Shown piece after piece: positions 1 through 8,321 of a stretch of DNA of 57,340 nucleotides. This stretch comes from Akkermansia sp. (lineage in GTDB: Bacteria; Verrucomicrobiota; Verrucomicrobiia; Verrucomicrobiales; Akkermansiaceae). Where the stretch lies: contig JAFURE010000070.1 in the NCBI GenBank assembly GCA_017471985.1, positions 1 to 57,340 of the forward strand, given 5' to 3'. The position numbers and the translations under genes were made by a program. The notes beneath the pieces were generated by a model. That model was not told the DNA's origin, searched no databases, and saw nothing but the letters and a program-made list of their open reading frames with translations. The stretch's first letter is position 1. Each line of letters starts with the position of its first letter.

Positions 1-279
1 ACTCACAAGAGCGGTGATAAGCCCGGGGCCTATGTTCAAATCGAGCACACAACCATGGCGCAGCAGAGAGCGCCCGGGGGCCAGGCACAGCCCCCCTGCT
101 TCGCAGCGAGCCAGATGCTTCATCCACGCACTGCCCCAGAAGTTTGCGGCCAGCTTGCGACTTGTATTGACAACGGGATGCAACTCAGTCCCCTCAGCTC
201 GCAAGGACTCCAGACGCTCGGCGGCAAGAGCAGCCAACTGTTTTACACTCAAGCGAGGGCTGTACTCCTCACTGTACAT
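1..279 (-). CDS. SWIM zinc-finger family protein, N-terminal part (runs off left edge)
   Basis: A minus-strand reading frame is open from an ATG at 279 to the window edge (93 codons, no stop). The translation begins MYSEEYSPRLSVKQLAALAA. It then carries the pattern seen at the N-terminus of SWIM zinc-finger family proteins: an aromatic-W-G-x-A-W run (FWGSAW, about residues 47-52), followed by a G-R-S-x-x-R-x-G-x-V-x-D-L segment (about residues 67-79). The zinc-binding CxC...CxH part would lie beyond the edge and is not visible. In known proteins the SWIM finger binds DNA or protein; the role here is unknown. It lies downstream of the epimerase gene, separated by a strong terminator hairpin, so it probably has its own promoter. 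Assignment rests on a short N-terminal motif only. Confidence 0.6.
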   Translation of the reverse strand, partial: MYSEEYSPRLSVKQLAALAAERLESLRAEGTELHPVVNTSRKLAANFWGSAWMKHLARCEAGGLCLAPGRSLLRHGCVLDLNIGPGLITALVS

Positions 280-290
280 AAAAACCCATG

Positions 291-333
291 AAAAGCACCG
301 CAAAGTTGCCTAAGCAGACTTTGCGGTGCAAAA
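291..333 (-). terminator. Rho-independent terminator of the epimerase gene
   Basis: A perfect 12-bp inverted repeat (GCACCGCAAAGT at 295-306, ACTTTGCGGTGC at 318-329) with an 11-nt loop is followed by TTTT in the minus-strand direction. It sits between the epimerase stop (350) and the next minus-strand gene. Confidence 0.85.
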
Positions 334-349
334 TTGATGTTGGTTGAGC

Positions 350-1273
350 TTACTTAGTTACGCTCTTGAAGTACTCAAGAGTGGTCTTAAGGCCCTCCTC
401 GAGAGTGTACTTAGGCTCCCAACCGGTGGAGCGCAGCTTGTCAGCGCAGGCTCGGCTGTGCTTCACATCGCCGGCGCGCTCAGGCAGGTGTACTACCTTG
501 GAAGTAGAGCCGGCGGCCTCGATAATGATATCGGCAAGTTTGTTGATGGTAATCTGACCACCGTAACCCACGTTGTTCACGCCGGTTACCTCGGGATGCT
601 CAGCCACATAAGCAAGAGCACCCACAATGTCCTTCACATAAATGAAGTCACGGGTCTGCTCGCCATCGCCATACACGGTAATGTCCTCGCCCTTGATGGC
701 CTTCTCCATGAAAATCGGCACAGCCGCGGCATATGCGCCCTTCGGGTCCTGACGGGGGCCGAACACATTGAAGAAACGGCAGCAGCCGGTGTTAATCTGA
801 CCGGTAGTGCGGAACATGTCCATATAGTACTCGCCGTCCAGCTTGGTGATACCATAGGGGCTCTTGGGCTCCGGGTACATGGTTTCCACCTTGGGTACGA
901 TGGGATTGTCGCCGTAGATAGCTGCGGAGGAAGCAAGCACAACCTTCTTGCAACCGGCCTTACTGGCCTCTTCAAGAACGACAAGCAGACCATTCACGTT
1001 GAGGTCGATACACTCGCGAATCTTGCTCATGGACTCGGGAACGGACACAAGTGCAGCCATGTGGAAAATGTAATCCACGCCCTCCACAGCCTTGGCAACA
1101 AGCTCGCGGTCAGTGATGGACCCTTCGATAAAGGTCACCTTCAGGCCGTCCAGATTCTTCTTGTAGCCGGTGCGCAGGTTATCCAGCACACGAATTTCCT
1201 CAGCCACACCCTGATAGTGCTCAGCAATGTGGGAACCGATGAAGCCGGCACCGCCGGTAATGAGAATTTTCAT
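350..1273 (-). CDS. NAD-dependent epimerase/dehydratase (UDP-sugar 4-epimerase type)
   Basis: A 307-aa extended short-chain dehydrogenase. The N-terminal Rossmann motif TGGAGFIGS (residues 6-14) binds NAD(P). The catalytic set is Ser115/Ser116 and the YGITK motif (Tyr140, Lys144). Later blocks (FFNVFGPRQDP and TRDFIYVKDIVGA) are typical of UDP-glucose or UDP-N-acetylglucosamine 4-epimerases. Such enzymes interconvert UDP-hexoses in the cytoplasm for LPS or capsule synthesis; the exact substrate cannot be read from sequence. Length and both ends look complete. It is transcribed alone: its own promoter lies 36 nt upstream and a strong terminator follows. Confidence 0.85.
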   Translation of the reverse strand: MKILITGGAGFIGSHIAEHYQGVAEEIRVLDNLRTGYKKNLDGLKVTFIEGSITDRELVAKAVEGVDYIFHMAALVSVPESMSKIRECIDLNVNGLLVVLEEASKAGCKKVVLASSAAIYGDNPIVPKVETMYPEPKSPYGITKLDGEYYMDMFRTTGQINTGCCRFFNVFGPRQDPKGAYAAAVPIFMEKAIKGEDITVYGDGEQTRDFIYVKDIVGALAYVAEHPEVTGVNNVGYGGQITINKLADIIIEAAGSTSKVVHLPERAGDVKHSRACADKLRSTGWEPKYTLEEGLKTTLEYFKSVTK

Positions 1274-1308
1274 GATAATAGAAAAAATGTTGTTTGTTAA
1301 CGCCCCCC

Positions 1309-1337
1309 ATAATAAAGCATCTTCTGACTGATTGCAA
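1309..1337 (-). promoter_or_regulatory. Promoter of the epimerase gene
   Basis: Minus strand: -35 TTGCAA (1332-1337), 17-bp spacer, -10 TATTAT (1309-1314), about 35 nt before the ATG at 1273. This is a TTGCA-type -35, seen often in this window. Confidence 0.65.
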
Positions 1338-1496
1338 GCAAAGAATGGCGGGGTCGTTAAAAAAAGAAGCCCGAAGCTAAAATTGAAGACTCTCAGCTTG
1401 CATCAAACTGGAGAAACGCCCCATGCCGCGCCCCTACCTATTGCAGCGTTTCTGTGTCATTTACCTTCCAAATTGAAATTTTGACGCAGCGATTTC

Positions 1497-1524
1497 TTGA
1501 CTTGCGCACAAGTTTGACTAGAAT
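1497..1524 (+). promoter_or_regulatory. Promoter of the ompH-lpxD unit
   Basis: -35 TTGACT (1497-1502), 16-bp spacer, -10 TAGAAT (1519-1524), 29 nt before the ompH ATG. Confidence 0.65.
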
Positions 1525-1553
1525 AGAAGAGTCAATAGACCTCAAATTTAGTT

Positions 1554-2192
1554 ATGAAGTTCAAAACCATCATCACCACCGTTGCAGTAACACTCAGTGC
1601 TCTGATTGCTACAGCTCAGGCCGAAGTTAAGATTGCCTCCGTCAACGTGACCGAGGTCTACACCATGTTCTACAAGCGCTTTGACACAGAGGTGCGCCTG
1701 AAGGCAGAGGAGGCCAAAATCAAAGAAGAGATTAAGCAGCGTGAGGATAAGCTGAGAGCCCTGCAGGAGGAAGACAAGAAGATTATCGCCAAGAACGACC
1801 CCTCCCTCTCCGAGGCTCAGGTAAAGAAGCTGCGCGAGCAGCACAACATTAAGCTGAACGAGATTCAGGCAGCTCAGCAGGAGCTGCAGACACATGTTCA
1901 GCGCCGCTCCCTGGCCTTTAAGGAACTGTTCCGTCGCGACATGGCTCTTCTCTTCAACGAGGTACAGCAGGCTATCACCGACTGCGCTACACAGGGCGGC
2001 TATGATTTGGTTATCGACTCCAGTGCAACCAACAGCACAACCGGCATGAAGATATTCCCCCACGTGAAGAGCACCTTCGACATCACCCCCGAAGTTCTTA
2101 AGCACATCAACGCCGGTGCGCCTGCCGGGTTCGACCCCAAGGCTGAGCTGCAGCGCCTGTATGGCAATAACGCTGTTCCCGGTGCTAAATAA
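1554..2192 (+). CDS. OmpH/Skp-family periplasmic chaperone
   Basis: A 212-aa protein with a Sec signal peptide (hydrophobic core, then ATAQA, cut likely after Ala23). The mature part starts with the beta-strand motif VKIASVNVTEVY typical of OmpH/Skp. A long charged, helical stretch follows (about residues 50-130, rich in E, K, Q and R), which in Skp forms the coiled-coil tentacles that hold unfolded outer-membrane proteins. Skp trimers work in the periplasm. It is directly followed by lpxD, a common linkage in Gram-negative bacteria, and the two probably share one transcript. It is somewhat longer than E. coli Skp (161 aa) because of an extra C-terminal tail. No Shine-Dalgarno precedes the ATG. 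Confidence 0.85.
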   Translation: MKFKTIITTVAVTLSALIATAQAEVKIASVNVTEVYTMFYKRFDTEVRLKAEEAKIKEEIKQREDKLRALQEEDKKIIAKNDPSLSEAQVKKLREQHNIKLNEIQAAQQELQTHVQRRSLAFKELFRRDMALLFNEVQQAITDCATQGGYDLVIDSSATNSTTGMKIFPHVKSTFDITPEVLKHINAGAPAGFDPKAELQRLYGNNAVPGAK

Positions 2193-2225
2193 TTATTCTT
2201 ATACCCCCCAATTCAGAGCACGACT

Positions 2226-3305
2226 ATGAACCTCTCTCTCAATCAGGTTGTCGAGCTCACAGGGGGCAAGGTTCTTAACCCGACTCCGGAGGAGCTCAGC
2301 ATCTCCGGAGTCGCAACGTTAGCAGAGGCCTGCCCCAGTGAGATTTCCTTCCTCGGCAACGAAAAATACTTTAAGGATTTCCTCGCAACCAAAGCCTCTG
2401 TTGTTTTGGTGCCGCCGTCACTTCCGGAATACCCGGAGGGTGTTGTCTTCATCGAAGTAGAAAATCCCTCTTTGGCATTCAATGCCGTAGTGGGCTACTT
2501 CATGAAAGCCGCTACTGATTTTGTAGCAGGTATTGCCCCCACTGCTTACGTAGACCCGACAGCCAAGCTCAATCCCGATAAAGTACGCGTAGCCCCCGGT
2601 GCAGTCATCGAGGCCGGTGCCGATATTGGCGATGGCTGCGATATCGGCCCCGGCTGCGCCATCGGCAAGTCCGCTGTCCTCGGCGAGAACTGCAAGCTGT
2701 ATGCTAACGTTGTTGTGCGCGAGCGCTGCATACTGGGCAAACAGGTAGTTGTACAGCCCGGCGCCGTCATTGGCTCCGACGGTTTCGGTTTCCTGCTCAA
2801 CAAGGAGACAGGGCGCTACGAAACAGTAGACCAGGTGGGCATCGTTATCATTGGAGATAACGTCGACATCGGAGCCAACACAACCATTGACCGGGCACGC
2901 TTTGGCCGCACCATTATTGGTGAAGGCACCAAGATTGACAATCTGGTACAAATTGGTCACAACGTAGTTGTCGGTAAGCATACGGTTATCGTTTCCCAGA
3001 GCGGTATAGCAGGCAGCACGACCATTGGCGACTACGTGACTGTAGCAGCCCAGTGCGGTATAGCAGGTCACCTGAAGGTTGGCGACAAGGCTGTTATGGC
3101 TGCACGCACCGGCGTGATGTCTGACCTCGAGGGCGGCAAGATTTATTGGGGCGCTCCGGCAGCTCCGTTCTCTGAAGCCCGCAAACAGTTTGCTGCTATT
3201 CGCAGATTGCCCGACGCCATGAAAGAGATGGCCAATCTTAAAAAGCAGGCCGAAGAAATCAAGGCACTTATCGACCAGGCTCTGGCCGATCAGGCCGGTA
3301 GCTGA
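2226..3305 (+). CDS. lpxD: LpxD, UDP-3-O-acylglucosamine N-acyltransferase
   Basis: A 359-aa enzyme of lipid A synthesis. It adds the N-linked hydroxyacyl chain to UDP-3-O-acylglucosamine. The N-terminal uridine-binding domain spans about residues 1-100. A left-handed beta-helix of hexapeptide repeats follows (about residues 105-310; many I/V-G-x-x-x repeats). The conserved catalytic His is in QIGHNVVVG (His245). The C-terminal helix (KQFAAIRRLPDAMKEMANL) is as in LpxD trimers. It starts 33 nt after ompH and ends before a strong bidirectional terminator. It shows the organism makes lipid A. Confidence 0.95.
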   Translation: MNLSLNQVVELTGGKVLNPTPEELSISGVATLAEACPSEISFLGNEKYFKDFLATKASVVLVPPSLPEYPEGVVFIEVENPSLAFNAVVGYFMKAATDFVAGIAPTAYVDPTAKLNPDKVRVAPGAVIEAGADIGDGCDIGPGCAIGKSAVLGENCKLYANVVVRERCILGKQVVVQPGAVIGSDGFGFLLNKETGRYETVDQVGIVIIGDNVDIGANTTIDRARFGRTIIGEGTKIDNLVQIGHNVVVGKHTVIVSQSGIAGSTTIGDYVTVAAQCGIAGHLKVGDKAVMAARTGVMSDLEGGKIYWGAPAAPFSEARKQFAAIRRLPDAMKEMANLKKQAEEIKALIDQALADQAGS

Positions 3306-3319
3306 TAAGATATATTCAG

Positions 3320-3369
3320 TTTATAAAGGAAGCCCCGCAGCAATACAGCAGCGGGGCTTCCTTTATAAA
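3320..3369. terminator. Bidirectional terminator between lpxD and a convergent gene
   Basis: A perfect 19-bp inverted repeat (3320-3338 and 3351-3369) with a GC-rich core (GGAAGCCCCGC) and A/T-rich outer ends, separated by a 12-nt loop. It lies between two convergent genes and can serve both. Confidence 0.9.
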
Positions 3370-3387
3370 ACAAAAAGACTGCAAATG

Positions 3388-3678
3388 CTATGACAAAGCT
3401 TTCTGTATGAGCTGCTCCAACGGCTCCATGTCGTATTTATCAGCCCATGCTTTCAGCTCCTTACCGGCATAAGAAGCCAGACCATCGGCAGTCAGTTGTC
3501 GAGCAAGCTTACCGGCAGGTATCAACATGCAGAAAAAATCATCGTCTGACAGATTCCCGACCCTGATTTTACCATCTCGATTCATGATAACTCCGTCACA
3601 GGGGGACATAGAGTTAAGCTCAATGATGGCAGCCGTCAGGGTCTCCCGGTCGATTTCGTATGTAACATCAGAGCTCAT
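3388..3678 (-). CDS. Hypothetical small cytoplasmic protein
   Basis: A 96-aa protein starting MSSDVTYEIDRETL. No family recognised. It is acidic to neutral, without a signal peptide or membrane segment, and looks mixed alpha/beta. The start at 3678 is chosen because a strong promoter (-10 TATAAT at 3685-3690) ends only 6 nt before it. A longer frame beginning at 3729 would start upstream of this promoter and is unlikely. It converges on lpxD and shares its terminator. Confidence 0.6.
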   Translation of the reverse strand: MSSDVTYEIDRETLTAAIIELNSMSPCDGVIMNRDGKIRVGNLSDDDFFCMLIPAGKLARQLTADGLASYAGKELKAWADKYDMEPLEQLIQKALS

Positions 3679-3684
3679 GCAGGT

Positions 3685-3713
3685 ATTATACAGAAGAGCC
3701 CCACGTAATACAA
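3685..3713 (-). promoter_or_regulatory. Promoter, probably giving a leaderless mRNA
   Basis: Minus strand: -35 TTGTAT (3708-3713), 17-bp spacer, -10 TATAAT (3685-3690). The start codon at 3678 is 6 nt past the -10, so transcription should begin at or next to the ATG. Confidence 0.7.
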
Positions 3714-3774
3714 GCAACAAGTTTGGCAAACATCAGACTTGACCTTACCCCTTGTTTTGGTGTACGCTATAGGC

Positions 3775-4416
3775 ATGAGCAGAATCCATGTTATACTGAC
3801 AGCAGTTCTGATGAGTACCCTGCCCGTTGCCTGCATACACCAGCAGCAACAACAAAGCACGAAAACTCCGAATGAAGAGCTGAAGGAACAGGAAATGGCG
3901 CCACCGCTGCACCTCGGCGCCGTGCATCAGGTTTACCCGGAACAGGGCTTTGCACTGCTTCGTATTATAGGCCCTGTGCCTAAGGGTGGTACAGTTCTCA
4001 TCTCGCACCCGATGGATGGCTCGAACTCCCGTATCGGCAACCTCATTGTTTCCTCTGAATTTGCCACCCGGAATAACATTATTGCCGCAGACATCCGTTC
4101 CGGAACAGTCATGAAGGGTGACCGAGTTTTTCAGTACCGTAGCATCTCGGCTTCTGAAAATGAAGACGAAACAGATGGCGCAGATTCAGGCAACGTAGAG
4201 CGACCCATTCTCGACACGGTTCCCGATAGTGTCATTAAAGAAGCAGAGGCCGCAGAGCAGACCCATGAACCGGAAAACACGGAAGATGTTATAGTGGAGA
4301 CCACATACACAGCACCGGAACCCGAGCCGGAGCCGACTCAACAGCCCCCGGCAGATGCTCCCAACGTTCCCTCATACCTTGAGGATATCCCAGATGATAT
4401 AAGCGGCTGGAATTAA
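3775..4416 (+). CDS. Predicted lipoprotein with a short beta-rich domain and acidic proline-rich tail
   Basis: A 213-aa protein. The ATG at 3775 gives a compact lipoprotein signal (MSRIHV..., hydrophobic core, lipobox LPVAC with Cys20). An in-frame TTG 36 nt upstream would bury the signal and is less likely. Residues about 45-120 form a beta-rich module (GAVHQVYPEQGFALLRI ... GDRVFQY). This is a pattern I associate with small Verrucomicrobia envelope proteins, where a sequence of this sort alternates with A-D-I-x-S-G and G-D-x-V. The tail (about 125-213) is Glu/Pro-rich and probably disordered. Function unknown; probably outer-membrane anchored. The next gene follows 20 nt downstream. Confidence 0.65.
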   Translation: MSRIHVILTAVLMSTLPVACIHQQQQQSTKTPNEELKEQEMAPPLHLGAVHQVYPEQGFALLRIIGPVPKGGTVLISHPMDGSNSRIGNLIVSSEFATRNNIIAADIRSGTVMKGDRVFQYRSISASENEDETDGADSGNVERPILDTVPDSVIKEAEAAEQTHEPENTEDVIVETTYTAPEPEPEPTQQPPADAPNVPSYLEDIPDDISGWN

Positions 4417-4436
4417 ACACAAATCTATTTTTTGAT

Positions 4437-5306
4437 ATGAAACTTCAGTACTATGTAGATGAAGAGGGTGAAAGTGTCATTGGCCTGTGGGTTCCGAAGC
4501 GCCAATGCTGGATAGACGTTACCGGACAGGATGACCAGATATGGGCAGCACTGCAACCGGATGGAAAAAAACTGCGCAAGGAAATTGAAACCTGGATTTC
4601 CAAAGGCGCACCCGATGGAGTTGCAGTGGACATGGAAGGGCTGGTTACCTCCAGCGCGCTGCATGTACAACCGTGCACCATTGCATGTCTGGGTAAGTGC
4701 TACGCAGCTCATGCAAAAGAGTTCAGTGGCGACACCCCGGAAGAGCCCTCCATTTTCCTGAAAGCGACCTCAGCCATCAGCTCCGATATATCCTACGTAC
4801 TGAACCCACCGGGCGCAAAAAAACTGGATTATGAGGTGGAGCTTGCTGTAGTCGTAGGCGATACACTGCACAACGCAACCGCAGCAGAAGCCAAGCGAGC
4901 CATCATTGGCTATACCATCATGTGCGACTATTCCGAGCGCTCCTATCAACTGGAGCACGGCGGGCAGTGGACAAAGGGTAAAAGCTACGACACATTTGCC
5001 CCGTTCGGCCCCATTTTCGTGTCCAAAGACGAAATTCCCAATCCGGACAACCTCACTCTTCAATTGAAAGTAAACGGAGAAATCAGACAAAATGCCTGCA
5101 CAGCAGAACTTATCATGCCGGTTGCAGAATTAGTCGCCTATGTCTCCCGCTTCATTACCCTGAATCCCGGAGATGTTGTCTCTACCGGTACCCCCGGCGG
5201 CGTAGGTATGGGAATGACGCCACCTCAGTACCTTAAACCGGGCGACATCGTTGAACTGGGCTGCGATGCTATCGGATGGATGAAACAAGTAGTGGAACAG
5301 GAATAA
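4437..5306 (+). CDS. Fumarylacetoacetate hydrolase (FAH) family protein
   Basis: A 289-aa cytoplasmic enzyme of the FAH/HHDD isomerase fold. The metal site is visible as D-Y-E-V-E-L (Glu133, Glu135) and C-D-Y-S-E-R (Asp164). The family block KGKSYDTFAPFGP (residues 180-192) and the C-terminal STGTPGGVGMG loop are intact. Family members hydrolyse or decarboxylate C-C bonds in 2,4-diketo acids, such as acylpyruvates or oxaloacetate. The substrate cannot be set from sequence. No aromatic-degradation genes lie nearby, so a housekeeping role is more likely. It may be co-transcribed with the lipoprotein gene 20 nt upstream. Confidence 0.85.
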   Translation: MKLQYYVDEEGESVIGLWVPKRQCWIDVTGQDDQIWAALQPDGKKLRKEIETWISKGAPDGVAVDMEGLVTSSALHVQPCTIACLGKCYAAHAKEFSGDTPEEPSIFLKATSAISSDISYVLNPPGAKKLDYEVELAVVVGDTLHNATAAEAKRAIIGYTIMCDYSERSYQLEHGGQWTKGKSYDTFAPFGPIFVSKDEIPNPDNLTLQLKVNGEIRQNACTAELIMPVAELVAYVSRFITLNPGDVVSTGTPGGVGMGMTPPQYLKPGDIVELGCDAIGWMKQVVEQE

Positions 5307-5322
5307 TTTTTGAAGAAAAAGA

Positions 5323-5350
5323 TTGCATTTGACGCAAAACAATGTAGAAT
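5323..5350 (+). promoter_or_regulatory. Promoter of the second epimerase gene
   Basis: -35 TTGCAT (5323-5328), 16-bp spacer, -10 TAGAAT (5345-5350). The ATG is 52 nt further on, so this transcript has a leader. Confidence 0.6.
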
Positions 5351-5402
5351 AAATCTTGTTCCTTACGACCATATCTCTCACCATCATCTCTTCTGATTTC
5401 AA

Positions 5403-6437
5403 ATGAAAATTCTCGTCACCGGAGCGGCCGGGTTCATCGGCTACCATACTGTCAATCGTCTTATCAACGAGGGACATCAAGTCATCGGCATTGATAATCT
5501 TTGCGATCCGGACACCGTCGACCTGAAGAAAGTACGCCTTTCCCTGCTGGGCATTAGCCCCGATTCTATACAGGACGCGACCCCTATTCGCAGCTCTATA
5601 GCCATATTTGATTTCATTAAGCTCGATATTCTTGATAGAGAAAAGCTGCTGCAACTCTGCCATGAGTGCAAGTTCGATGTTATTATTCATCTGGCTGCAG
5701 TTGCGGGAGCTGAGATTTCGTCCAAGTATCCCCTGCCTTTCTACGACATCAACACGACAGGTACACTGAATGTTCTGGAGGCCGCCAGACTTACCGGGGT
5801 AAAGCATATATTCTTCACCTCCAGCTCAGTAGTGCACGGCAAACTTTCGCAGGCCCCCATGAAGGAGCTCGATAATGTCGACACCCCCATGAGCATGTAT
5901 GCAGCATCTAAGCGCGCGGCAGAGTTACTCTGCTACTCCTATGCATACTCATACAATCTGCCTGTCACGATTTTCCGTCTGTTTACCGTATACGGTGCCT
6001 GGTGTCGGCCTAACACCATTCCCATGCGCATTGCCCACGATATCACCGAGGGCAAACCCATCACCGTCATTAACAATGGGTATCTGGTGCGCGACTTCAC
6101 CTATGTTGATGATGTTATCGACGGTATGATGTTCACCATCAACACACCGAGCCACAAGCCCGGTCAGCCCCCCTATGCTCTTTACAACGTAGGTCGTTCC
6201 ACACCGGTGCCCTACCTCTCATTCATACAGAGCATTGAAATGGCGCTGGGACAGCCAGCCATCATCGAGCAGGTGCCCACCGATCCCTTCACCATCGGCG
6301 AACATGTTGAAATGTATGCCGATACTACCAATCTCGAAGCCGAACTGGCATACTCTCCCGTGTGGGACTACGAAGAGGCTGTACCGCTTTTCGCACGCTG
6401 GTTCAAGGAAAACTACAACGTCAATTTTACCATTTAA
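5403..6437 (+). CDS. NAD-dependent epimerase, UDP-glucuronate 4-epimerase-like
   Basis: A 344-aa extended SDR. TGAAGFIGYH (residues 6-15) is the NAD motif. The active site is SSS (140-142) with YAASK (Tyr166, Lys170). The LAAVAGAEISSKYP, RLFTVYGAWCRPN and RDFTYVDDVIDG blocks match the UDP-glucuronate/UDP-galacturonate epimerase branch (CapI/LpsL type) better than plain GalE. The usual AQAGVRYS block and the SSVYG motif are altered to AVAGAEIS and SSSVVHG, so substrate choice may differ. Likely role: nucleotide-sugar supply for LPS or surface polysaccharide. It is a separate gene from the epimerase at 350-1273. Confidence 0.8.
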   Translation: MKILVTGAAGFIGYHTVNRLINEGHQVIGIDNLCDPDTVDLKKVRLSLLGISPDSIQDATPIRSSIAIFDFIKLDILDREKLLQLCHECKFDVIIHLAAVAGAEISSKYPLPFYDINTTGTLNVLEAARLTGVKHIFFTSSSVVHGKLSQAPMKELDNVDTPMSMYAASKRAAELLCYSYAYSYNLPVTIFRLFTVYGAWCRPNTIPMRIAHDITEGKPITVINNGYLVRDFTYVDDVIDGMMFTINTPSHKPGQPPYALYNVGRSTPVPYLSFIQSIEMALGQPAIIEQVPTDPFTIGEHVEMYADTTNLEAELAYSPVWDYEEAVPLFARWFKENYNVNFTI

Positions 6438-6451
6438 CAACAAAAGAAATG

Positions 6452-6478
6452 GTGGCAGGAGTCCGGAACTTCTGCCAC
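6452..6478. terminator. Weak terminator or attenuator-like hairpin
   Basis: An 11-bp inverted repeat with one G-T pair (GTGGCAGGAGT / ACTTCTGCCAC) and a 5-nt loop between the epimerase stop and pyrD. The following sequence is only mildly T-rich, so termination may be partial and pyrD may be read from the same transcript. Confidence 0.45.
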
Positions 6479-6494
6479 ACTTTCTGTCATCACC

Positions 6495-7529
6495 GTGAAT
6501 CCGATACTTTATAATATAGGCAAACGATTTCTCTTCAGCCTGGACCCCGAAACGGCCCACGGCCTGACCTTGGCAGGTCTGCGCATGGCTGAAAAAACTC
6601 ACCTTCTTCCCCTCATTGCCCCGCGTACCATTGAGGATCCCGTGACAGTCATGGGAATCAAGTTCCCCAACAGAGTGGGTCTGGCTGCCGGCATGGATAA
6701 GGAGGCAAACACTGTTGCTGCTTTCGGTCGCCTGGGCTTCGGCTTTGTGGAAGTAGGCACGTTGACACCACGCCCCCAGCCCGGAAACCCCAAGCCACGA
6801 CTGTTCCGCTGCATCAAGGAATGCGCTATCATCAACCACATGGGTATCAATAACCCAGGTATTGATAAAGGCGTAGAGAATATCGAGGCTACGACTCGCT
6901 TTAAGGGAGTTCTGGGTGTAAACATCAGTAAGAATAAGGTCACTCCGAATGATGAGGCTCGCATGGACTATCTGGCCTGCATGCGTGCCGCCTGGGGCGT
7001 GGCGGATTACATTGCTATTAACTTCTCCTGCCCGAATGTCCCCAACCTCTGCAATCTGGCCAAGGCCGCACCGGCGGCAGATCTTCTCGCATCGCTTAAG
7101 AGCGAACAAGCCAATCTCGCCAGTGATACCGGGCGATATGTCCCAATTGTCATGAAAGTATCGCCGGACATGGAGGAATCTCAGATTAACGAATTGGCTC
7201 AGGTATTCATGGATAGCCAGCTCGACGGGCTTATCTGCTCCAATACGACAACCACGCGCAAGGGGGTTGAAAAACATCCGGCTGCCTCGCAAAGCGGAGG
7301 TCTTTCAGGAGCCCCTCTCTATGACCGCGCCAATGAGACTCTGGAGGCCTTTGCCAAGGCACTCAAAGGAACAATTCCCATCATCGGTGTGGGCGGCATT
7401 ATGAGTGGTGATGACGCAGTGAAGAAAATCCGGGCGGGTGCCAGTCTGGTGCAGCTGTATAGCGGCTTCATCTACAAGGGGCCCAAACTCATACATGATT
7501 GCGCCAAGGCAATCCGCGACATGAAGTAA
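6495..7529 (+). CDS. pyrD: Dihydroorotate dehydrogenase (quinone), class 2
   Basis: A 344-aa enzyme that oxidises dihydroorotate to orotate in pyrimidine synthesis and passes electrons to quinone at the inner membrane. It has the class 2 N-terminal helical extension (residues 1-45) that docks to the membrane. FMN- and substrate-binding blocks are GLAAGMDKEA, GTLTPRPQPGNPKPR and N-x-S-K-N. The catalytic Ser is in NFSCPN (Ser178), as expected for class 2. The C-terminal GVGGI and LVQLYSGFIYKGP phosphate-binding loops are intact. It starts at GTG (6495). No other pyr genes are adjacent. Confidence 0.95.
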   Translation: MNPILYNIGKRFLFSLDPETAHGLTLAGLRMAEKTHLLPLIAPRTIEDPVTVMGIKFPNRVGLAAGMDKEANTVAAFGRLGFGFVEVGTLTPRPQPGNPKPRLFRCIKECAIINHMGINNPGIDKGVENIEATTRFKGVLGVNISKNKVTPNDEARMDYLACMRAAWGVADYIAINFSCPNVPNLCNLAKAAPAADLLASLKSEQANLASDTGRYVPIVMKVSPDMEESQINELAQVFMDSQLDGLICSNTTTTRKGVEKHPAASQSGGLSGAPLYDRANETLEAFAKALKGTIPIIGVGGIMSGDDAVKKIRAGASLVQLYSGFIYKGPKLIHDCAKAIRDMK

Positions 7530-7551
7530 CACTTCGCCGCAGACAACTTTG

Positions 7552-7577
7552 AAAGAGCCCCAGCCCGGGGCTCTTTT
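7552..7577 (+). terminator. Terminator of pyrD
   Basis: Inverted repeat AAAGAGCCCC / GGGGCTCTTT with a 5-nt loop, followed by T residues. Confidence 0.85.
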
Positions 7578-7592
7578 GTTTAAAAGGAAAAC

Positions 7593-7616
7593 GGCCTCGG
7601 GATTTCTCCCGAGACC
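7593..7616 (-). terminator. Terminator of the peroxiredoxin gene
   Basis: Minus strand: a hairpin with stem CTCGGGA / TCCCGAG, extended by flanking G-C pairs, followed by GTTTTCCTTTT. It faces the pyrD terminator in a convergent intergenic region (7530-7669) that holds nothing else. Confidence 0.75.
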
Positions 7617-7669
7617 ATCTCTCCTCTTGTCTCTTATGAACAATTTTCTGCAATAACACACACAACGAG

Positions 7670-8257
7670 TTACTTGTCGGCAAGATAACCGGCGACGCCC
7701 TCGTGAGTAGCCTGCATGGCGGTCTCGCCCTTGTGCCAGCCCATGGGGCAAACCTCACCGAACTGCTCGAAGTGTTGAAGGGCATCGACCATACGGATGG
7801 CCTCATCGATAGAACGGCCAAGCGGCATATCGTTCACCAGCATGTGGCGCACTACACCCTCGCGGTCAATCAGGAACAGACCGCGGTATGCTACCCTGTC
7901 ACCATCTTCGGCAAGTACATCGAACTTGCTTGCCACCTCCTTATTAATATCGGCAACCAGCGGGTAGGTCACACCCTGTATACCACCCTGATTACGCGGA
8001 GTATTCGCCCAGGCCCAGTGACAGAACTCACTGTCCGTCGAGCAGCCTACCACTACGGTATCGCGCTTCTCAAACTCAGGCAGGGCATTCTGGAATCCTA
8101 TCAGCTCTGTCGGGCACACAAAGGTGAAATCTTTCGGGTAAAAGAACAGTAGCACATAATTTTTGCCCAGATACTGCTCCAGGCTGAAATCACTCTCGAT
8201 GACGCCGTTCACTACTGCACTTGCTCTGAACTCAGGGGCTTTCTTTCCTACTAACAT
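7670..8257 (-). CDS. 2-Cys peroxiredoxin (AhpC/Prx1 type)
   Basis: A 195-aa thiol peroxidase that reduces hydrogen peroxide and organic peroxides in the cytoplasm. The peroxidatic Cys is in FTFVCPTE (Cys48). The resolving Cys is in EVCPMGW (Cys170). Length and motifs are those of a typical 2-Cys Prx. The start at 8257 (MLVGKKAPEF) fits the family; a longer frame from 8299 adds a non-homologous basic leader. No ahpF-like reductase is nearby, so reduction probably depends on thioredoxin or a distant partner. A palindrome resembling a PerR box lies beside its promoter. Confidence 0.93.
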   Translation of the reverse strand: MLVGKKAPEFRASAVVNGVIESDFSLEQYLGKNYVLLFFYPKDFTFVCPTELIGFQNALPEFEKRDTVVVGCSTDSEFCHWAWANTPRNQGGIQGVTYPLVADINKEVASKFDVLAEDGDRVAYRGLFLIDREGVVRHMLVNDMPLGRSIDEAIRMVDALQHFEQFGEVCPMGWHKGETAMQATHEGVAGYLADK

Positions 8258-8321
8258 GGTACTTCTTTCTTTTATCGTTTTTCTGCTCCTGCAAGGCACC
8301 TTGCCCGCACTCGCTGCACTT

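Noticed and set aside
14-313. 99-aa plus-strand frame at the left edge
   Set aside because: It is antisense to the SWIM-like gene, has no motif and spans the terminator hairpin.
344-1300. 318-aa open frame on the plus strand
   Set aside because: It is the antisense of the epimerase gene, whose motifs are clear on the minus strand; its translation shows no family pattern.
3739-3775. TTG start that would extend the lipoprotein by 12 residues
   Set aside because: It puts residues before the lipoprotein signal and breaks the n-region; the ATG at 3775 gives a normal lipobox distance.
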